From Pacificimonas pallii (GTDB lineage Bacteria; Pseudomonadota; Alphaproteobacteria; Sphingomonadales; Sphingomonadaceae), in assembly GCF_019204005.1 (NCBI RefSeq), contig NZ_JAGSPA010000001.1, positions 62,001 to 126,000 of the forward strand: a stretch of DNA of 64,000 nucleotides. The letters run 5' to 3'. The translations under genes were made by a program, and so were the position numbers. The notes beneath the pieces were generated by a model, which saw only the letters and a program-made list of their open reading frames with translations, was not told the origin of the DNA and did not search any database. Positions 53,761 to 63,704 of this stretch are shown here, piece by piece (the stretch's first letter is position 1; every line of letters begins with the position of its first letter).

Positions 53761-55881
53761 ATGCTGAAGCATATGCTGAAAAAGCGGGATTATGTCAGGT
53801 CGGCGCTGCTGCTGGCGACAGGTACATTGTCGATACCGGTTTACGCCCAGTCCGCAAATGCGGTCGACGGGGCCGACGAAAATCTCGACGAGGACACCAT
53901 CCTGGTCATCGGCTTGCGCAATGACAGGGTGAGTGAAGGCGCGACAGGGCTGCCGCTCACAATCAAGGATACGCCGCAATCGGTAACGATCATCGAGCGG
54001 GACTTCCTCGATGATTTCGGCCTCGACAATATCAACGACGTGCTGACCCTTGCGACAGGGGTCAATGTCGAGCGTGTCGAAACGGATCGCACCTATTTCA
54101 ACGCCCGGGGCTTCGATATCAAAAGCATGCAGGTCGACGGTATCGGACTGCCTTTCCTCTATGAGGTGACCGGACAGGTCGATACCGCGCTGTTCGAGCG
54201 GATCGAGATCGTCAAGGGCGCGAACGGATTGCTGACCGGCACCGGGACACCGTCCGGTACAATCAATTTCATTCGCAAGCGTCCGACGAATGACTTTCAG
54301 ATGCAGGTTTCCGCCACGGCAGGCTCGTGGGATCACTTCCGCGGCGATGTGGATATATCGGGGCCGGTTTCAGGTGACGGAACCTGGTCCGCGCGCTTCG
54401 TCGGCGCGCTGGAAACAAAGGATTCCTACCTCGACAATTATTCGAACGACCGAAAGGTCCTTTACGGCATCGTTGACGGCGGCATCGGTGACAATGGCGT
54501 TTTGACCTTGGGTATCACCCATCAGGACAGCCGTTCGGGCGGGGTGATGTGGGGCGCGCTGCCAACCGTGTTTTCCGACGGGACGCAGACGGATTATCCG
54601 GTATCGTCCAGCACCGCCCAGGATTGGACCTACTGGAATACCAAAAGGACGACGGCGTTCGCCGAAATCGATTTCGCACTGTCGGACCGCTGGACATTGA
54701 GGTCCATCGCGACGCTGGATTATGGCAGGGAAGATTCAGCCCTATTCTACACATATGGTGCCCCCGATCCGCAGACCGGCCTGGGTCTTTTCGGGTTTCC
54801 CGCCGGATATTCCTACGATGTCGACCGCAAGCTGTTCGACGCCAATCTGGTCGGAGACATCAGCATTGGCGGACGGGAGCATGACCTTGTCCTTGGCGTG
54901 AACTACGCCGATGCGGACAATATCTACAGCGAGTCCCCGATCGATTTTTCCGATCCCGGCTTTGGTCCCCAACCGGCATTTCCCGGCTGGACCGGCCAGG
55001 AAAGTCCCGAACCCACATTCATGGATCCCATTGTCCAGGGTGACTGGAACGACAAGCATTTCCGTGCTTTCGCGGTCGGCAATTTCAGCCTTTCCGATGC
55101 CCTGAATGTCATTGCAGGCCTTAATTTTGTGTCGGTGGATTCCTCGGGCTCGTTCTTTGGCGGATCCCGTGACGTGAAGGAAGACAAGGTCAGCCCCTAT
55201 GTTGGCGTGACCTATGCCGTCACGCCCGAAATCAATCTTTACGCAAGCTATAGCGACATTTTCCAGCCACAGCCTGAGCTGGGTGCGGGCCTGGTGCCAT
55301 TGGGCTCCGCCAAGGGGAAAAGCTATGAAGCCGGCATCAAGGCGGGTTTGTTCAATGACAAATTGCTGCTGACGGCCGCTGTCTTCCGCGCCGAGCAGCA
55401 GAATTACGCGGAATATCTTACCGCAGACGCGGGAACCGGCGTACGTATTTACGAAGGCAATGATATCGATTCAAAAGGCTTTGAATTTGAAATCGTCGGA
55501 AATATCACAGATCGCTGGTATGTCAGAGGTGGCTATACACACGTTGATCTCAAAGAACCCGGGGTGGGGGATACACGGACATTCATTCCCACGGACACTG
55601 CGAATGTTTCCACGACATTTGAACCGATAGACAATCTTAAATTCGGTGGGTCGTTAAGATGGCAGAGCCGGGCGACATACGACAATGGTTTCACGCGATA
55701 TTCGCAAGATCCCTATGCAGTGGCGTCGGTATTTGGCAGTTACATGTTCAGTCAGCGCCTCAACCTGACCGTAAATGTCAATAACATCTTTGATACCAAA
55801 TACTATCAGAGCCTATATTGGGATCAGGCGTTTTATGCAGCGCCCAGACAGGCATCAGCCTCTCTGACGTTCACATATTGA
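53761..55881 (+). CDS. TonB-dependent siderophore-type outer-membrane receptor
   Basis: 706 residues. A signal peptide (about residues 1-30, ending YAQSA) is followed by a TonB-box-like DTILVIG and a plug with DTPQSVTIIERDFLDDFGLDNINDVL and NARGFDIKSMQVDG, typical of the FhuE/FpvA group of siderophore receptors. The beta-barrel ends in the expected C-terminal aromatic SASLTFTY. Transport uses TonB-ExbB-ExbD energy. The ligand cannot be read from sequence; ferric siderophores are typical of this group. ATG 53761 has GGGGGGGAG close upstream. The next gene starts 9 bases after the stop. Confidence 0.9.
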   Translation: MLKHMLKKRDYVRSALLLATGTLSIPVYAQSANAVDGADENLDEDTILVIGLRNDRVSEGATGLPLTIKDTPQSVTIIERDFLDDFGLDNINDVLTLATGVNVERVETDRTYFNARGFDIKSMQVDGIGLPFLYEVTGQVDTALFERIEIVKGANGLLTGTGTPSGTINFIRKRPTNDFQMQVSATAGSWDHFRGDVDISGPVSGDGTWSARFVGALETKDSYLDNYSNDRKVLYGIVDGGIGDNGVLTLGITHQDSRSGGVMWGALPTVFSDGTQTDYPVSSSTAQDWTYWNTKRTTAFAEIDFALSDRWTLRSIATLDYGREDSALFYTYGAPDPQTGLGLFGFPAGYSYDVDRKLFDANLVGDISIGGREHDLVLGVNYADADNIYSESPIDFSDPGFGPQPAFPGWTGQESPEPTFMDPIVQGDWNDKHFRAFAVGNFSLSDALNVIAGLNFVSVDSSGSFFGGSRDVKEDKVSPYVGVTYAVTPEINLYASYSDIFQPQPELGAGLVPLGSAKGKSYEAGIKAGLFNDKLLLTAAVFRAEQQNYAEYLTADAGTGVRIYEGNDIDSKGFEFEIVGNITDRWYVRGGYTHVDLKEPGVGDTRTFIPTDTANVSTTFEPIDNLKFGGSLRWQSRATYDNGFTRYSQDPYAVASVFGSYMFSQRLNLTVNVNNIFDTKYYQSLYWDQAFYAAPRQASASLTFTY

Positions 55882-55890
55882 TCTGATTCC

Positions 55891-57837
55891 ATGACCAGGC
55901 TTTCAAGAAATTCCGCCATGAATATTACGGTTAATTGCAAGGTTGCGGCAAGCGTACTTTCTTTATGTTTGGCCGCGTTTGCGGTGGCGCCATCGGCGAC
56001 GGCTCGGGAGATTATCGTCTGTCCGGCGGCTGAGGCGGTCGGCGATGCATGCGATTTCCTTGCGGGAAAAGGACTTCAGGAGGCGGTCCGCTCAGCCGTG
56101 GACGGCGATACCGTTCGCATCCGCAAGGGGATGTACCGTTTTCCCGAGGCATTCGACCGGCCCTTTCAACCCGACCCGGCCGGTACGCGGTATATTATGC
56201 GCGCTGGCCTTGTGATCGAGAACAAATCCCTCGCTATTTCCGCTGAAAAAGGGGCCGTGATCGACAATCACGAGGGCACGGCGATGACGGCGATCTACGT
56301 CAATCGCGCAAGCGTCAGGATAGACGGCCTCGAACTTCGCAATTTCCTGTACGAGCACGAAGAAGACGATGTGTACGACGGCCACGGCATCTTCGCTTAT
56401 GATGCGCAGCTCACCCTGCGCAAAATCACCGTCGAGAATGCCAGGAAGATGGCGGTCACCGGCCGCGGGCGCAGCATTCTTGATATCGATTATCTGGCCA
56501 TACCCACCGGCCATGTCGGCTTGTGGCTGCGCGAGAGTTCCATCGCCCGCATGTCGAATGCGATGATGGATAATATGGAAGTCGCATCGGTCGCGATTTA
56601 CGCGAATACCGCGGCGCGTATCCACAATTCGTATTTCGGGCCCAGCGTATATGACGGCGTTTATGCCGCTGACGATGCGTCGATATATATCACGAACTCG
56701 ATATTTGAGGGCAACAAGCCCTACGCCATCCATGCTGACGGGAGTTCGGTCATCACGGGCGGCCACCTTGCCGACATCAACAATGAGAAATTCAGCCACC
56801 GGGCCGAAGAGGCACGATTAAGCCTTACCGATGTCATCACCGCCGATGCCGCGGGTGTCGATCATCTGTCCCGCATACGGGCCGGTTCACCCCTTATCGG
56901 CAAGGGTGAGCCCGATCCGGTCCATGCGTCGAGGCGGCCGACATATATCGGGCCCGGCGAGGCCATCGGCAGCCTGTTGGTGCCCGAACTGGCCCCTGAT
57001 TGTGAAAATTGTCCGGAGATGGCCGTGATTCCGGGCGGAATCGCACGTATCGGGCTCTCGATCGATCGTAGCTATGGCAAGGACATTCATGGTCCGACAC
57101 ATGACGTCGAGATCAGGCCGTTCGCGATGGCGAAGCATGAAGTCACCTTGAGCGCGTACAGGACGTTTGTTGAAGAAACGGGGCGAACGCGGCGTGCGCC
57201 ATGCTTCTTCTACGACACCGATACACCCTGGCACATCGAGCCCGGCCTGAGCTGGGACAACCCCAAATTCGGGCAGGATGGGGATCATCCGGTGCTTTGC
57301 GTCAGCTGGGAAGACGCGGGGGCCTACGCGGCCTGGCTTTCGGACCGGTCGGGCAAGCCATACCGCCTGCCATCGGAAGCCGAGTGGGAGTTTCTGGCAG
57401 CGACTGGCGGGCTGAGGGCCGGCGACACCGGTGAAGCGATTACCCACGAACTTGCCAATATCGGCGCGCCCGTCTGCTGCTCGGGTGCGGTCGCGGGACG
57501 GGATGTCTGGCTTGCCAGTGCCCCGGTTGGAAGCTTCCCCGCCGATGATTGGGGCCTATTCGATCTGCGCGGCAATGCCTATGAATGGCAGGCCGATTGC
57601 TATGCGGAAAATTATCTCGGCGCCCCCGGTGACAGTTCGGCGCGCACCAATTGCAGCAGCACCGGGCAGCGGGTGACCCGCGGCGGCTCCTTCAACGATT
57701 ATGGCGAATATTTCGCGAATTCATTCAGGGTGAATGCGAAGGCGGATTCTGGATATTTCACTCTTGGATTCCGCGTGGCGCGCGATTTCACCGATCAGGA
57801 AATGAAGCAGCTTCGCCTGGCGGCAGAAGAAAGGTGA
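55891..57837 (+). CDS. Secreted beta-helix protein fused to FGE/SUMF1-like domain
   Basis: 648 residues from ATG 55891; ATG 55918 is an alternative that gives a cleaner signal peptide (to about residue 38). Residues about 40-330 look like a right-handed parallel beta-helix, with coils such as SVRIDGLELRNF, ASIYITNSIFEG and SSVITGGHLADINN. Residues about 374-632 are a formylglycine-generating-enzyme-like domain: KHEVTLSAYRTFV, VSWEDAGAYAAWLSDRSGKPYRLPSEAEWEF, and RGGSF (597-601) to LGFRVARDF. The paired cysteines after RGGSF in true FGE (RGGSFMC...C) are replaced here (RGGSFNDYG...), so classical sulfatase activation is unlikely. The protein is probably periplasmic or surface-exposed. Function unknown. 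Confidence 0.72.
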   Translation: MTRLSRNSAMNITVNCKVAASVLSLCLAAFAVAPSATAREIIVCPAAEAVGDACDFLAGKGLQEAVRSAVDGDTVRIRKGMYRFPEAFDRPFQPDPAGTRYIMRAGLVIENKSLAISAEKGAVIDNHEGTAMTAIYVNRASVRIDGLELRNFLYEHEEDDVYDGHGIFAYDAQLTLRKITVENARKMAVTGRGRSILDIDYLAIPTGHVGLWLRESSIARMSNAMMDNMEVASVAIYANTAARIHNSYFGPSVYDGVYAADDASIYITNSIFEGNKPYAIHADGSSVITGGHLADINNEKFSHRAEEARLSLTDVITADAAGVDHLSRIRAGSPLIGKGEPDPVHASRRPTYIGPGEAIGSLLVPELAPDCENCPEMAVIPGGIARIGLSIDRSYGKDIHGPTHDVEIRPFAMAKHEVTLSAYRTFVEETGRTRRAPCFFYDTDTPWHIEPGLSWDNPKFGQDGDHPVLCVSWEDAGAYAAWLSDRSGKPYRLPSEAEWEFLAATGGLRAGDTGEAITHELANIGAPVCCSGAVAGRDVWLASAPVGSFPADDWGLFDLRGNAYEWQADCYAENYLGAPGDSSARTNCSSTGQRVTRGGSFNDYGEYFANSFRVNAKADSGYFTLGFRVARDFTDQEMKQLRLAAEER

Positions 57838-57848
57838 GGAATTTGGGT

Positions 57849-60800
57849 ATGCGCAGTGCGCTTTCGGCCTTCGTTAGTGGGTTGTTGATCGTACAGCCGG
57901 TGTCGGCCGTCGCGGGAAACGCGGCCAGCCAGAATTCGGCCGGCATGCCGGCCGCCGCTGGCAAAGACGGTTGGGGTCCCTGGGACATCACCCAGACCCG
58001 GCAGCCCCAGCATTCCGTCTCCATTTCCGTCGATGAGGGAAGCTGGATGAGTCTGGACGTCAGTCCAGATGGAAAAACCATTATATTCGACCTGCTGGGT
58101 GACCTCTTCGTCATGGGGTCCGGTGGCGGAACGGCTGAGATGATCGCCGGCGGACCGGCCATGCAGCGCATGCCGCGCTTCAGCCCAGACGGTGACCGGA
58201 TCCTGTTCATCAGCGATCGTGACGGCTGGGACAATGTCTGGTCGGCGGACCCAGATGGTGACAATCCAAAACAGCTCACACACTATCGCGATCATCTGGT
58301 CATGGGCGCCGATTGGGCCGCGTCAGACAAAGCCATTGCCGTCTCCGTGGTGGAAGCGGTTTATGCGAAGAGCAACGCCTCGCAGTTGAACCTGCATCAT
58401 CTGGATTCTGGCGAAGTCGAAATCGCCGTGCCGACGCCGCAGAGCAATCGCGATGTCCAGTCGCCCGATTTCAGCAAGGATGGGCGCTTTGTCTATTATA
58501 CCGAACGACTGACGGACCACTACGTCTTCTACGACGCGAACCATATGAATTTCGCGGTCAAACGCCGCGATCTGAAAACCGGTGTCAGCGAGGAAATCGC
58601 GGGCGGTTTCGGGGGCGCCGCAGCGCCGACCCTGTCGCCGAACGGTAAGGCGCTGGCCTTTGTCAGGCGGATCGGCGCGAAGACCGGACTGTTCATCATC
58701 GACCTGGAAAGCCGTGCCCAGCGGCTGGTCTTCGATGGTCTTGAACGTGACCTTCTGGCAGACTTTATCCAGCAGGGCGGATATTATCCGAAGTTCGCCT
58801 GGTTTCCCGATGGCAAGAGTCTTGCGGTCTGGCATGACGGGAAGATCTTCCGCATCGATGCGGCAACGGGCGGGGAAAGCCCGATTCCGTTCCGCGTGTC
58901 CGCAACCCACACGGTTACCACCAGGCTGGCGCCAGAATTCGACGCCGCCCCAACCATTGTGCGGGCGAAGAGCATTCGAACGCTCGCGCCGTCTCCGGGC
59001 GGAGACACGCTTGCGGCAACCGCGCTCGGGCGGGTCTGGATGAAAGATGGCACCGGCGTTCCCGTGCCCCTGACCAAAGGCGATGCGTGGGAGTATGATC
59101 CGGCCTGGAGTCCCGACGGGCGCAGCCTGGCCTATGTCGACTGGAACGACCAGTCTGGCAGCCGCCTGATGGTCATGCGGCCAGGGCGCGGACCGGGGCG
59201 AACCATCGCGTCGAGCAGCGGTGCGATCCGTGATCCCGCCTTCTCTCCCGATGGGTCGAAGCTGGTTTACCGGATACAGGAAAACGATGTCGCGATGGGC
59301 GGATTTCGCGCCCGGACGGGCATATATGTGATCTCCGCCAAGGGCGGCGAAGCGAAGAAGATCCAGGGCAATGGCAAACGCCCGACCTTCTCGGCCGATG
59401 GCGAGCATATCATCTATGAGGCCGCCGAGGGTTCAGACCGCGTCATTCGTGCCGAGAACATCAATGACGGCAGCTCGCGCGATATCGCGCACGGAATTGG
59501 TCCCGATACCAATAGTCTGACAGTCAGCCCCGATCAAAAATGGGTCGCTTATCGCCATGATACACGCCTGTTCGTCGAACCGCTTCCAGGCGGCGGCGAC
59601 AAGGAGATGCTGGATGGCACGTCAGCGCATGTCCTGAGTTCAACTGGCGGAACCGCTTTGGCGTGGTCCGCGGATTCGTCTCGGATTTACTGGACGATGG
59701 GCGAAACCATCCTTGAGGCGCGCGTGGCCGATCTGAACGCGCCTGCGCGGCAAACAAGGCTGGACCTGGCTGTTCCCGCCGATGTGCCGCAGGGAACCAT
59801 CGCACTGCGCGGGGCAAAGATCCTGACAATGGACGAAGCCGGTACAATCCCGCGAGGCACTGTCATCGTCTCGGGCAATCGCATCGTCGCGGTCGGTGCC
59901 GAGGGCCAGGTGGACATACCCGCGGACGCAAAGGTCATCGACGTGACGGGCAAGGTCGTCATGCCGGGCATGCTGGACCTGCATGGGCATGTGGACTGCT
60001 GTTTCGGCAAGAACACCATGCCGAAGGTCCAGCCGTCCCGCTATGCCCAGCTCGCGTTCGGTATCACGACCAATTTCGATCCCTATTCCAATCATACAGT
60101 CACGCATGAAAGTGCCGAAGCGACGCTGGCCGGGCGCATGGTCGGTCCGCGCTGGATCGCATCGGGGAGCGTGGCTTATGGCAGGCCAGGCAAAGGCGAT
60201 GCGTCCTATGTCCCCATTAGGTCCTATGCGGATGCGCTGGGTCATGTGGAGCGGACGAAAGCCCAGGGTGGCTCGTTCATAAAAAGCTACAAGCAGCCCT
60301 TTCGCAGACAGCGGCAGATGCTGATCAAAGCGGGCCGGGAAGCGGGCATCATGATCGATTCAGAAGGTGAAAGCGCATTCTATGTCAATCTGACGGCAAT
60401 TCTGGATGGCGCGACCAATCTTGAGCACAATCTGCCGCTGGAAAATTATTATGATGACATCGTGCAGCTCATGGCGGGAGCGAAAACGCACAACACACCG
60501 GTGATCATGGTCGCCTATGGAGAACTCTATGGCGAGGACTTCATGTACCAGAATGAGAGGATCTGGGATGATGCCAGGCTAAACCGGTTCGCGCCTGAAG
60601 TCATCAGCAGTTACAGTCCGCTGGAACCGCCCTATGGCGGGCCGCCGCGGGTGCGCGGGATGACCACGATTCACGCGGCGGACGAACTTTATGACATCGG
60701 CTTCAGGGCTGTGTCCCGGGCCACAAAAAGGCTCGCCGATGCGGGCGTGACGATAAATGCCGGATCGCACGGCAATATTCCCGGCCTGGGCCTGCACTGG

Positions 60801-61127
60801 GAATTGGTGCTGCTGGCCGAGGGCGGCATGGCCCCGATAGATGTCCTGAGGACCGCGACGATCAATGGCGCAAGAACAATCGGCCTTGGCGAACAGCTCG
60901 GGTCGATCACCGAAGGCAAACTTGCCGACATCATTGTCCTGAGCGAAGATCCGACGACCGACATCAGGAACAGCCGTTCGGTTGCGTATACGATGGTCAA
61001 CGGGCGCATCTATGATGCTGAAACCATGAATGAAGTGGGCAATTACGACCGGCCCAGAAAGTCATTCTATTGGGAAGTTGACGGCGTGACGGATCCCGTC
61101 TGGGACGAGCGTTCGGCAGGCCATTGA
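57849..61127 (+). CDS. TolB-like beta-propeller amidohydrolase, exported
   Basis: 1092 residues. A signal peptide (about 1-22, ending AVAG) precedes a propeller of WD40-like PD40/TolB repeats such as SPDGKTIIFD, SPDGDRILFI and SPDGRSLAYV, spanning about residues 60-640. The C-terminal amidohydrolase domain has the metal motif HGH at 712-714 (MLDLHGHVDCC) and ends with GKLADIIVLSEDP. Such large secreted or periplasmic amidohydrolases are common beside TonB receptors in sphingomonads; the substrate is unknown. GAGGAA sits 7 bases before ATG 57849, 11 bases after the previous stop. Confidence 0.85.
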   Translation: MRSALSAFVSGLLIVQPVSAVAGNAASQNSAGMPAAAGKDGWGPWDITQTRQPQHSVSISVDEGSWMSLDVSPDGKTIIFDLLGDLFVMGSGGGTAEMIAGGPAMQRMPRFSPDGDRILFISDRDGWDNVWSADPDGDNPKQLTHYRDHLVMGADWAASDKAIAVSVVEAVYAKSNASQLNLHHLDSGEVEIAVPTPQSNRDVQSPDFSKDGRFVYYTERLTDHYVFYDANHMNFAVKRRDLKTGVSEEIAGGFGGAAAPTLSPNGKALAFVRRIGAKTGLFIIDLESRAQRLVFDGLERDLLADFIQQGGYYPKFAWFPDGKSLAVWHDGKIFRIDAATGGESPIPFRVSATHTVTTRLAPEFDAAPTIVRAKSIRTLAPSPGGDTLAATALGRVWMKDGTGVPVPLTKGDAWEYDPAWSPDGRSLAYVDWNDQSGSRLMVMRPGRGPGRTIASSSGAIRDPAFSPDGSKLVYRIQENDVAMGGFRARTGIYVISAKGGEAKKIQGNGKRPTFSADGEHIIYEAAEGSDRVIRAENINDGSSRDIAHGIGPDTNSLTVSPDQKWVAYRHDTRLFVEPLPGGGDKEMLDGTSAHVLSSTGGTALAWSADSSRIYWTMGETILEARVADLNAPARQTRLDLAVPADVPQGTIALRGAKILTMDEAGTIPRGTVIVSGNRIVAVGAEGQVDIPADAKVIDVTGKVVMPGMLDLHGHVDCCFGKNTMPKVQPSRYAQLAFGITTNFDPYSNHTVTHESAEATLAGRMVGPRWIASGSVAYGRPGKGDASYVPIRSYADALGHVERTKAQGGSFIKSYKQPFRRQRQMLIKAGREAGIMIDSEGESAFYVNLTAILDGATNLEHNLPLENYYDDIVQLMAGAKTHNTPVIMVAYGELYGEDFMYQNERIWDDARLNRFAPEVISSYSPLEPPYGGPPRVRGMTTIHAADELYDIGFRAVSRATKRLADAGVTINAGSHGNIPGLGLHWELVLLAEGGMAPIDVLRTATINGARTIGLGEQLGSITEGKLADIIVLSEDPTTDIRNSRSVAYTMVNGRIYDAETMNEVGNYDRPRKSFYWEVDGVTDPVWDERSAGH

Positions 61128-62629
61128 TGACCGCCGTCGCTGCACAACCACGGCCGGCTGAGGCAGCCGGGCCAGGCAGGGCGAATTACGTCCTGGCGGT
61201 CCTGCTGACGATCTACATCTTCAGCTATATCGACCGCGCGCTGATATCGGTCGTCGCCAGGCCGCTGCGCGCCGACATTGCGATCAGCGACACGGTCTGG
61301 GGACTGATGTCGGGCTTTGCCTTTGCGATGTTCTACGCGGGCATGGGGATTCCGCTGGCGCGAATGGCCGAGCGGTTCAACCGGGTTAAGCTCATTGTGA
61401 TCTGCCTGTGCCTCTGGTCCGCGATGACCATGCTGTCGGGCCTTGCCTATGACTTCGCCATTTTCGGGTTCACGGTAAGCGCGTTTTATGTGCTGCTGGT
61501 GTGCCGTATCGGTGTTGCCGTCGGGGAAGCAGGCTGTTCGCCGGCGGCCAATTCCCTCATCGCCGATGTCTTCAGACCGGAAAAGCGGGCGTGGGCGGTG
61601 GGCGTCTATGCAATGGGCGTTACGCTGGGCAATGTCCTGGCCAACTTTATCGGCGGCCCCCTGGCCGATGTGGTGGGCTGGCGGATGGCGTTCATCCTTC
61701 TGGGCGCACCGGGAATTCTGCTGGCGGCGCTGGCATTGTTCACCATTCCGGAGCCCCGGCGCGGTGCGACCGATCCGGGCTATTCGGATGCGGATGCCAG
61801 CGAACCGGGCCTGCAAAGCGCCCTCAAAGAGCTGGGCAAACGCAAATCCTATTGGCTCATGCTTATCGGGGCCACCTGCGCCGCCTTTGCCGGTTATGGC
61901 CAGCTCAGCTTTCAGTCGCTGTACCTGCAAAGGCAGTTCAGCCTGTCGGCGGGCGAAGCCGGTGTGATGATCAATACCCCGTCCTATATCACCGGCGCCC
62001 TGGGCACGATTCTGGTCGGGAAGCTGGCGCAGACATTGTTCCACCGTTACCCCGCTGCCATCACCACGATCAGCGCCATCGGAATGGCCTGTTCGGTGCC
62101 CTTCTATATCCTCGCCTTCCGCGCGGGCACGACGGTTGAATGCGCGATCCATCTGTCGATCGCCACCTTCCTCACCTACGGGTATCTGACGACCCAATAT
62201 ACGGTCTGCCAGCTTGTCGTCGGCGCCAGGGTCCGCGCGACGGCGACGGCAATCCTGCTCTTTGTGATGACGATCATCGGCTACGGCCTTGGTCCGCTGT
62301 TCGCCGGCACCATAAGCGATTGGGAATTCGCCCAATCGCGTTCAGGGTTCGCAAGCGAGATGACGCGGCATTCCTGTGATGCCGCCCAGCAGGCCGTCAC
62401 CGATGCGCGCCGTGCGGCAGGCGATGGCGGCGGGTCACAAGCCTTGCTGGAGGCGTCCCTGCCCGGAACCATGTCCTTCGACGACTATCAGAGCTGCATA
62501 TCGGCAAATGCGCAAAGCACGCAAAGCGCGATGATCGCCACCTCGTTATTTTACCTTCTCGCAGGATTTTTCTTCGCCCTCAGCAGCCTTTTCCTGCGGC
62601 GTGATATCCGTGCGGCGAGCGGCGTGTAG
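61127..62629 (+). CDS. Spinster-type major facilitator transporter
   Basis: 500 residues, 12 predicted membrane helices. The N-terminus NYVLAVLLTIYIFSYIDRALISVV with the loop GIPLARMAERFNR is the Spinster family pattern used by many sphingomonad transporters. The direction and substrate are unknown. The stretch around residues 405-455 (SCDAAQQAVTDARR to SISANAQ-like) is a hydrophilic loop that is longer than usual. Its ATG overlaps the amidohydrolase stop as TGATG, so the two are translationally coupled. Confidence 0.82.
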   Translation: MTAVAAQPRPAEAAGPGRANYVLAVLLTIYIFSYIDRALISVVARPLRADIAISDTVWGLMSGFAFAMFYAGMGIPLARMAERFNRVKLIVICLCLWSAMTMLSGLAYDFAIFGFTVSAFYVLLVCRIGVAVGEAGCSPAANSLIADVFRPEKRAWAVGVYAMGVTLGNVLANFIGGPLADVVGWRMAFILLGAPGILLAALALFTIPEPRRGATDPGYSDADASEPGLQSALKELGKRKSYWLMLIGATCAAFAGYGQLSFQSLYLQRQFSLSAGEAGVMINTPSYITGALGTILVGKLAQTLFHRYPAAITTISAIGMACSVPFYILAFRAGTTVECAIHLSIATFLTYGYLTTQYTVCQLVVGARVRATATAILLFVMTIIGYGLGPLFAGTISDWEFAQSRSGFASEMTRHSCDAAQQAVTDARRAAGDGGGSQALLEASLPGTMSFDDYQSCISANAQSTQSAMIATSLFYLLAGFFFALSSLFLRRDIRAASGV

Positions 62630-62660
62630 GATGGGACCAGGACTGGAAAAGGGCCGGATC

Positions 62661-63596
62661 ATGGCACCGCTCGATCCCGATATCGCCAATATGCTGGATG
62701 CGAGCGCAGCCAGTGTCGTGGACCTGACCACGTCGATCAATCTCGCTGAAATTCGGAATGCCTATCGGGAACGATATCGCAGCCGATCGCTGGCTCGCCC
62801 GCCGGGCATAGGAAGCGAAGACATGCTGGCTGATGGTGTGCCGATCCGGGTCTATACGCCGCAGCAGGCACAAGGACCGCTGCCGTTGATCGTCTACCTG
62901 CATGGCGGCGGTTTCGTTCTTGGCGACGTCGAAGCATATGATCGGCAAAACGCCTATCTAGCGCATGCCGCCAACAGCATTCTGGCCTTTGTGGATTACC
63001 GCCTGGCACCCGAGCATCCCTTTCCCGCGGCGTTTCACGACGTACACACTGCCCTGGACTGGATCGACGCCAATCCTGCGAGAATAGGATCGAGCGCCGA
63101 TCGAATTTATCTCGCGGGCGATAGTGCGGGCGGTAATCTTGCCGTGAATGCGGCGCTGACGTCGCCTGGACGCTACAAACAGCTCTTTCTGTTCTACCCT
63201 TGGCTGGACTTCAGGCCGTATCTTGGCGGGCCGTCCTACGATTCCGTCGAGCGATTCGGCGAAGGATACGGTCTGCAGACCGAGCTGATGTGCTGGTTTT
63301 CCGATCAATATTGCGCGCGGCCCGGCATGGCGGATGATCCCCGCGTGTCACCGATCCTGGCTTCTGGCCTCGACGGCCTTCCGCCAGTTTACATCGCGGC
63401 GCCAGCCTATGATCCGCTGAAAGACGCAGCTCGTGCCTTTGCCGAGGCTCTGAAGCGGCAATCCATCCCCACCACCTATCGCGAGTTCGATGGCCTGATT
63501 CATAATTTCCTCGGCCATGCCGGGGTTTCAGAAACGGCCCGATGTGCGCTGGACGAGATCTCGAAAACCGTGAGGGACCGAATTCATTCAACGTAA
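62661..63596 (+). CDS. HSL-family alpha/beta hydrolase (esterase)
   Basis: 311 residues, hormone-sensitive-lipase family. The oxyanion motif HGGGF is at 81-85, the nucleophile elbow GDSAGG at 153-158 (Ser155), with a later Asp in YDPLKD and His in GLIHNF completing the triad. No signal peptide is evident, so it is probably cytoplasmic. ATG 62661 with AAGGG upstream is preferred over ATG 62631. It follows the transporter by 31 bases. Confidence 0.85.
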   Translation: MAPLDPDIANMLDASAASVVDLTTSINLAEIRNAYRERYRSRSLARPPGIGSEDMLADGVPIRVYTPQQAQGPLPLIVYLHGGGFVLGDVEAYDRQNAYLAHAANSILAFVDYRLAPEHPFPAAFHDVHTALDWIDANPARIGSSADRIYLAGDSAGGNLAVNAALTSPGRYKQLFLFYPWLDFRPYLGGPSYDSVERFGEGYGLQTELMCWFSDQYCARPGMADDPRVSPILASGLDGLPPVYIAAPAYDPLKDAARAFAEALKRQSIPTTYREFDGLIHNFLGHAGVSETARCALDEISKTVRDRIHST

Positions 63597-63704
63597 CAAT
63601 ATGGCGCATGGGTTGATTTTCATTGAAGATATTCAGCGCCCTCTACTCCCAAAGCTTCGGCAGCCTGTTCTGTCATTCCATGTGCCGACCAAAAAGGAAT
63701 ACCG

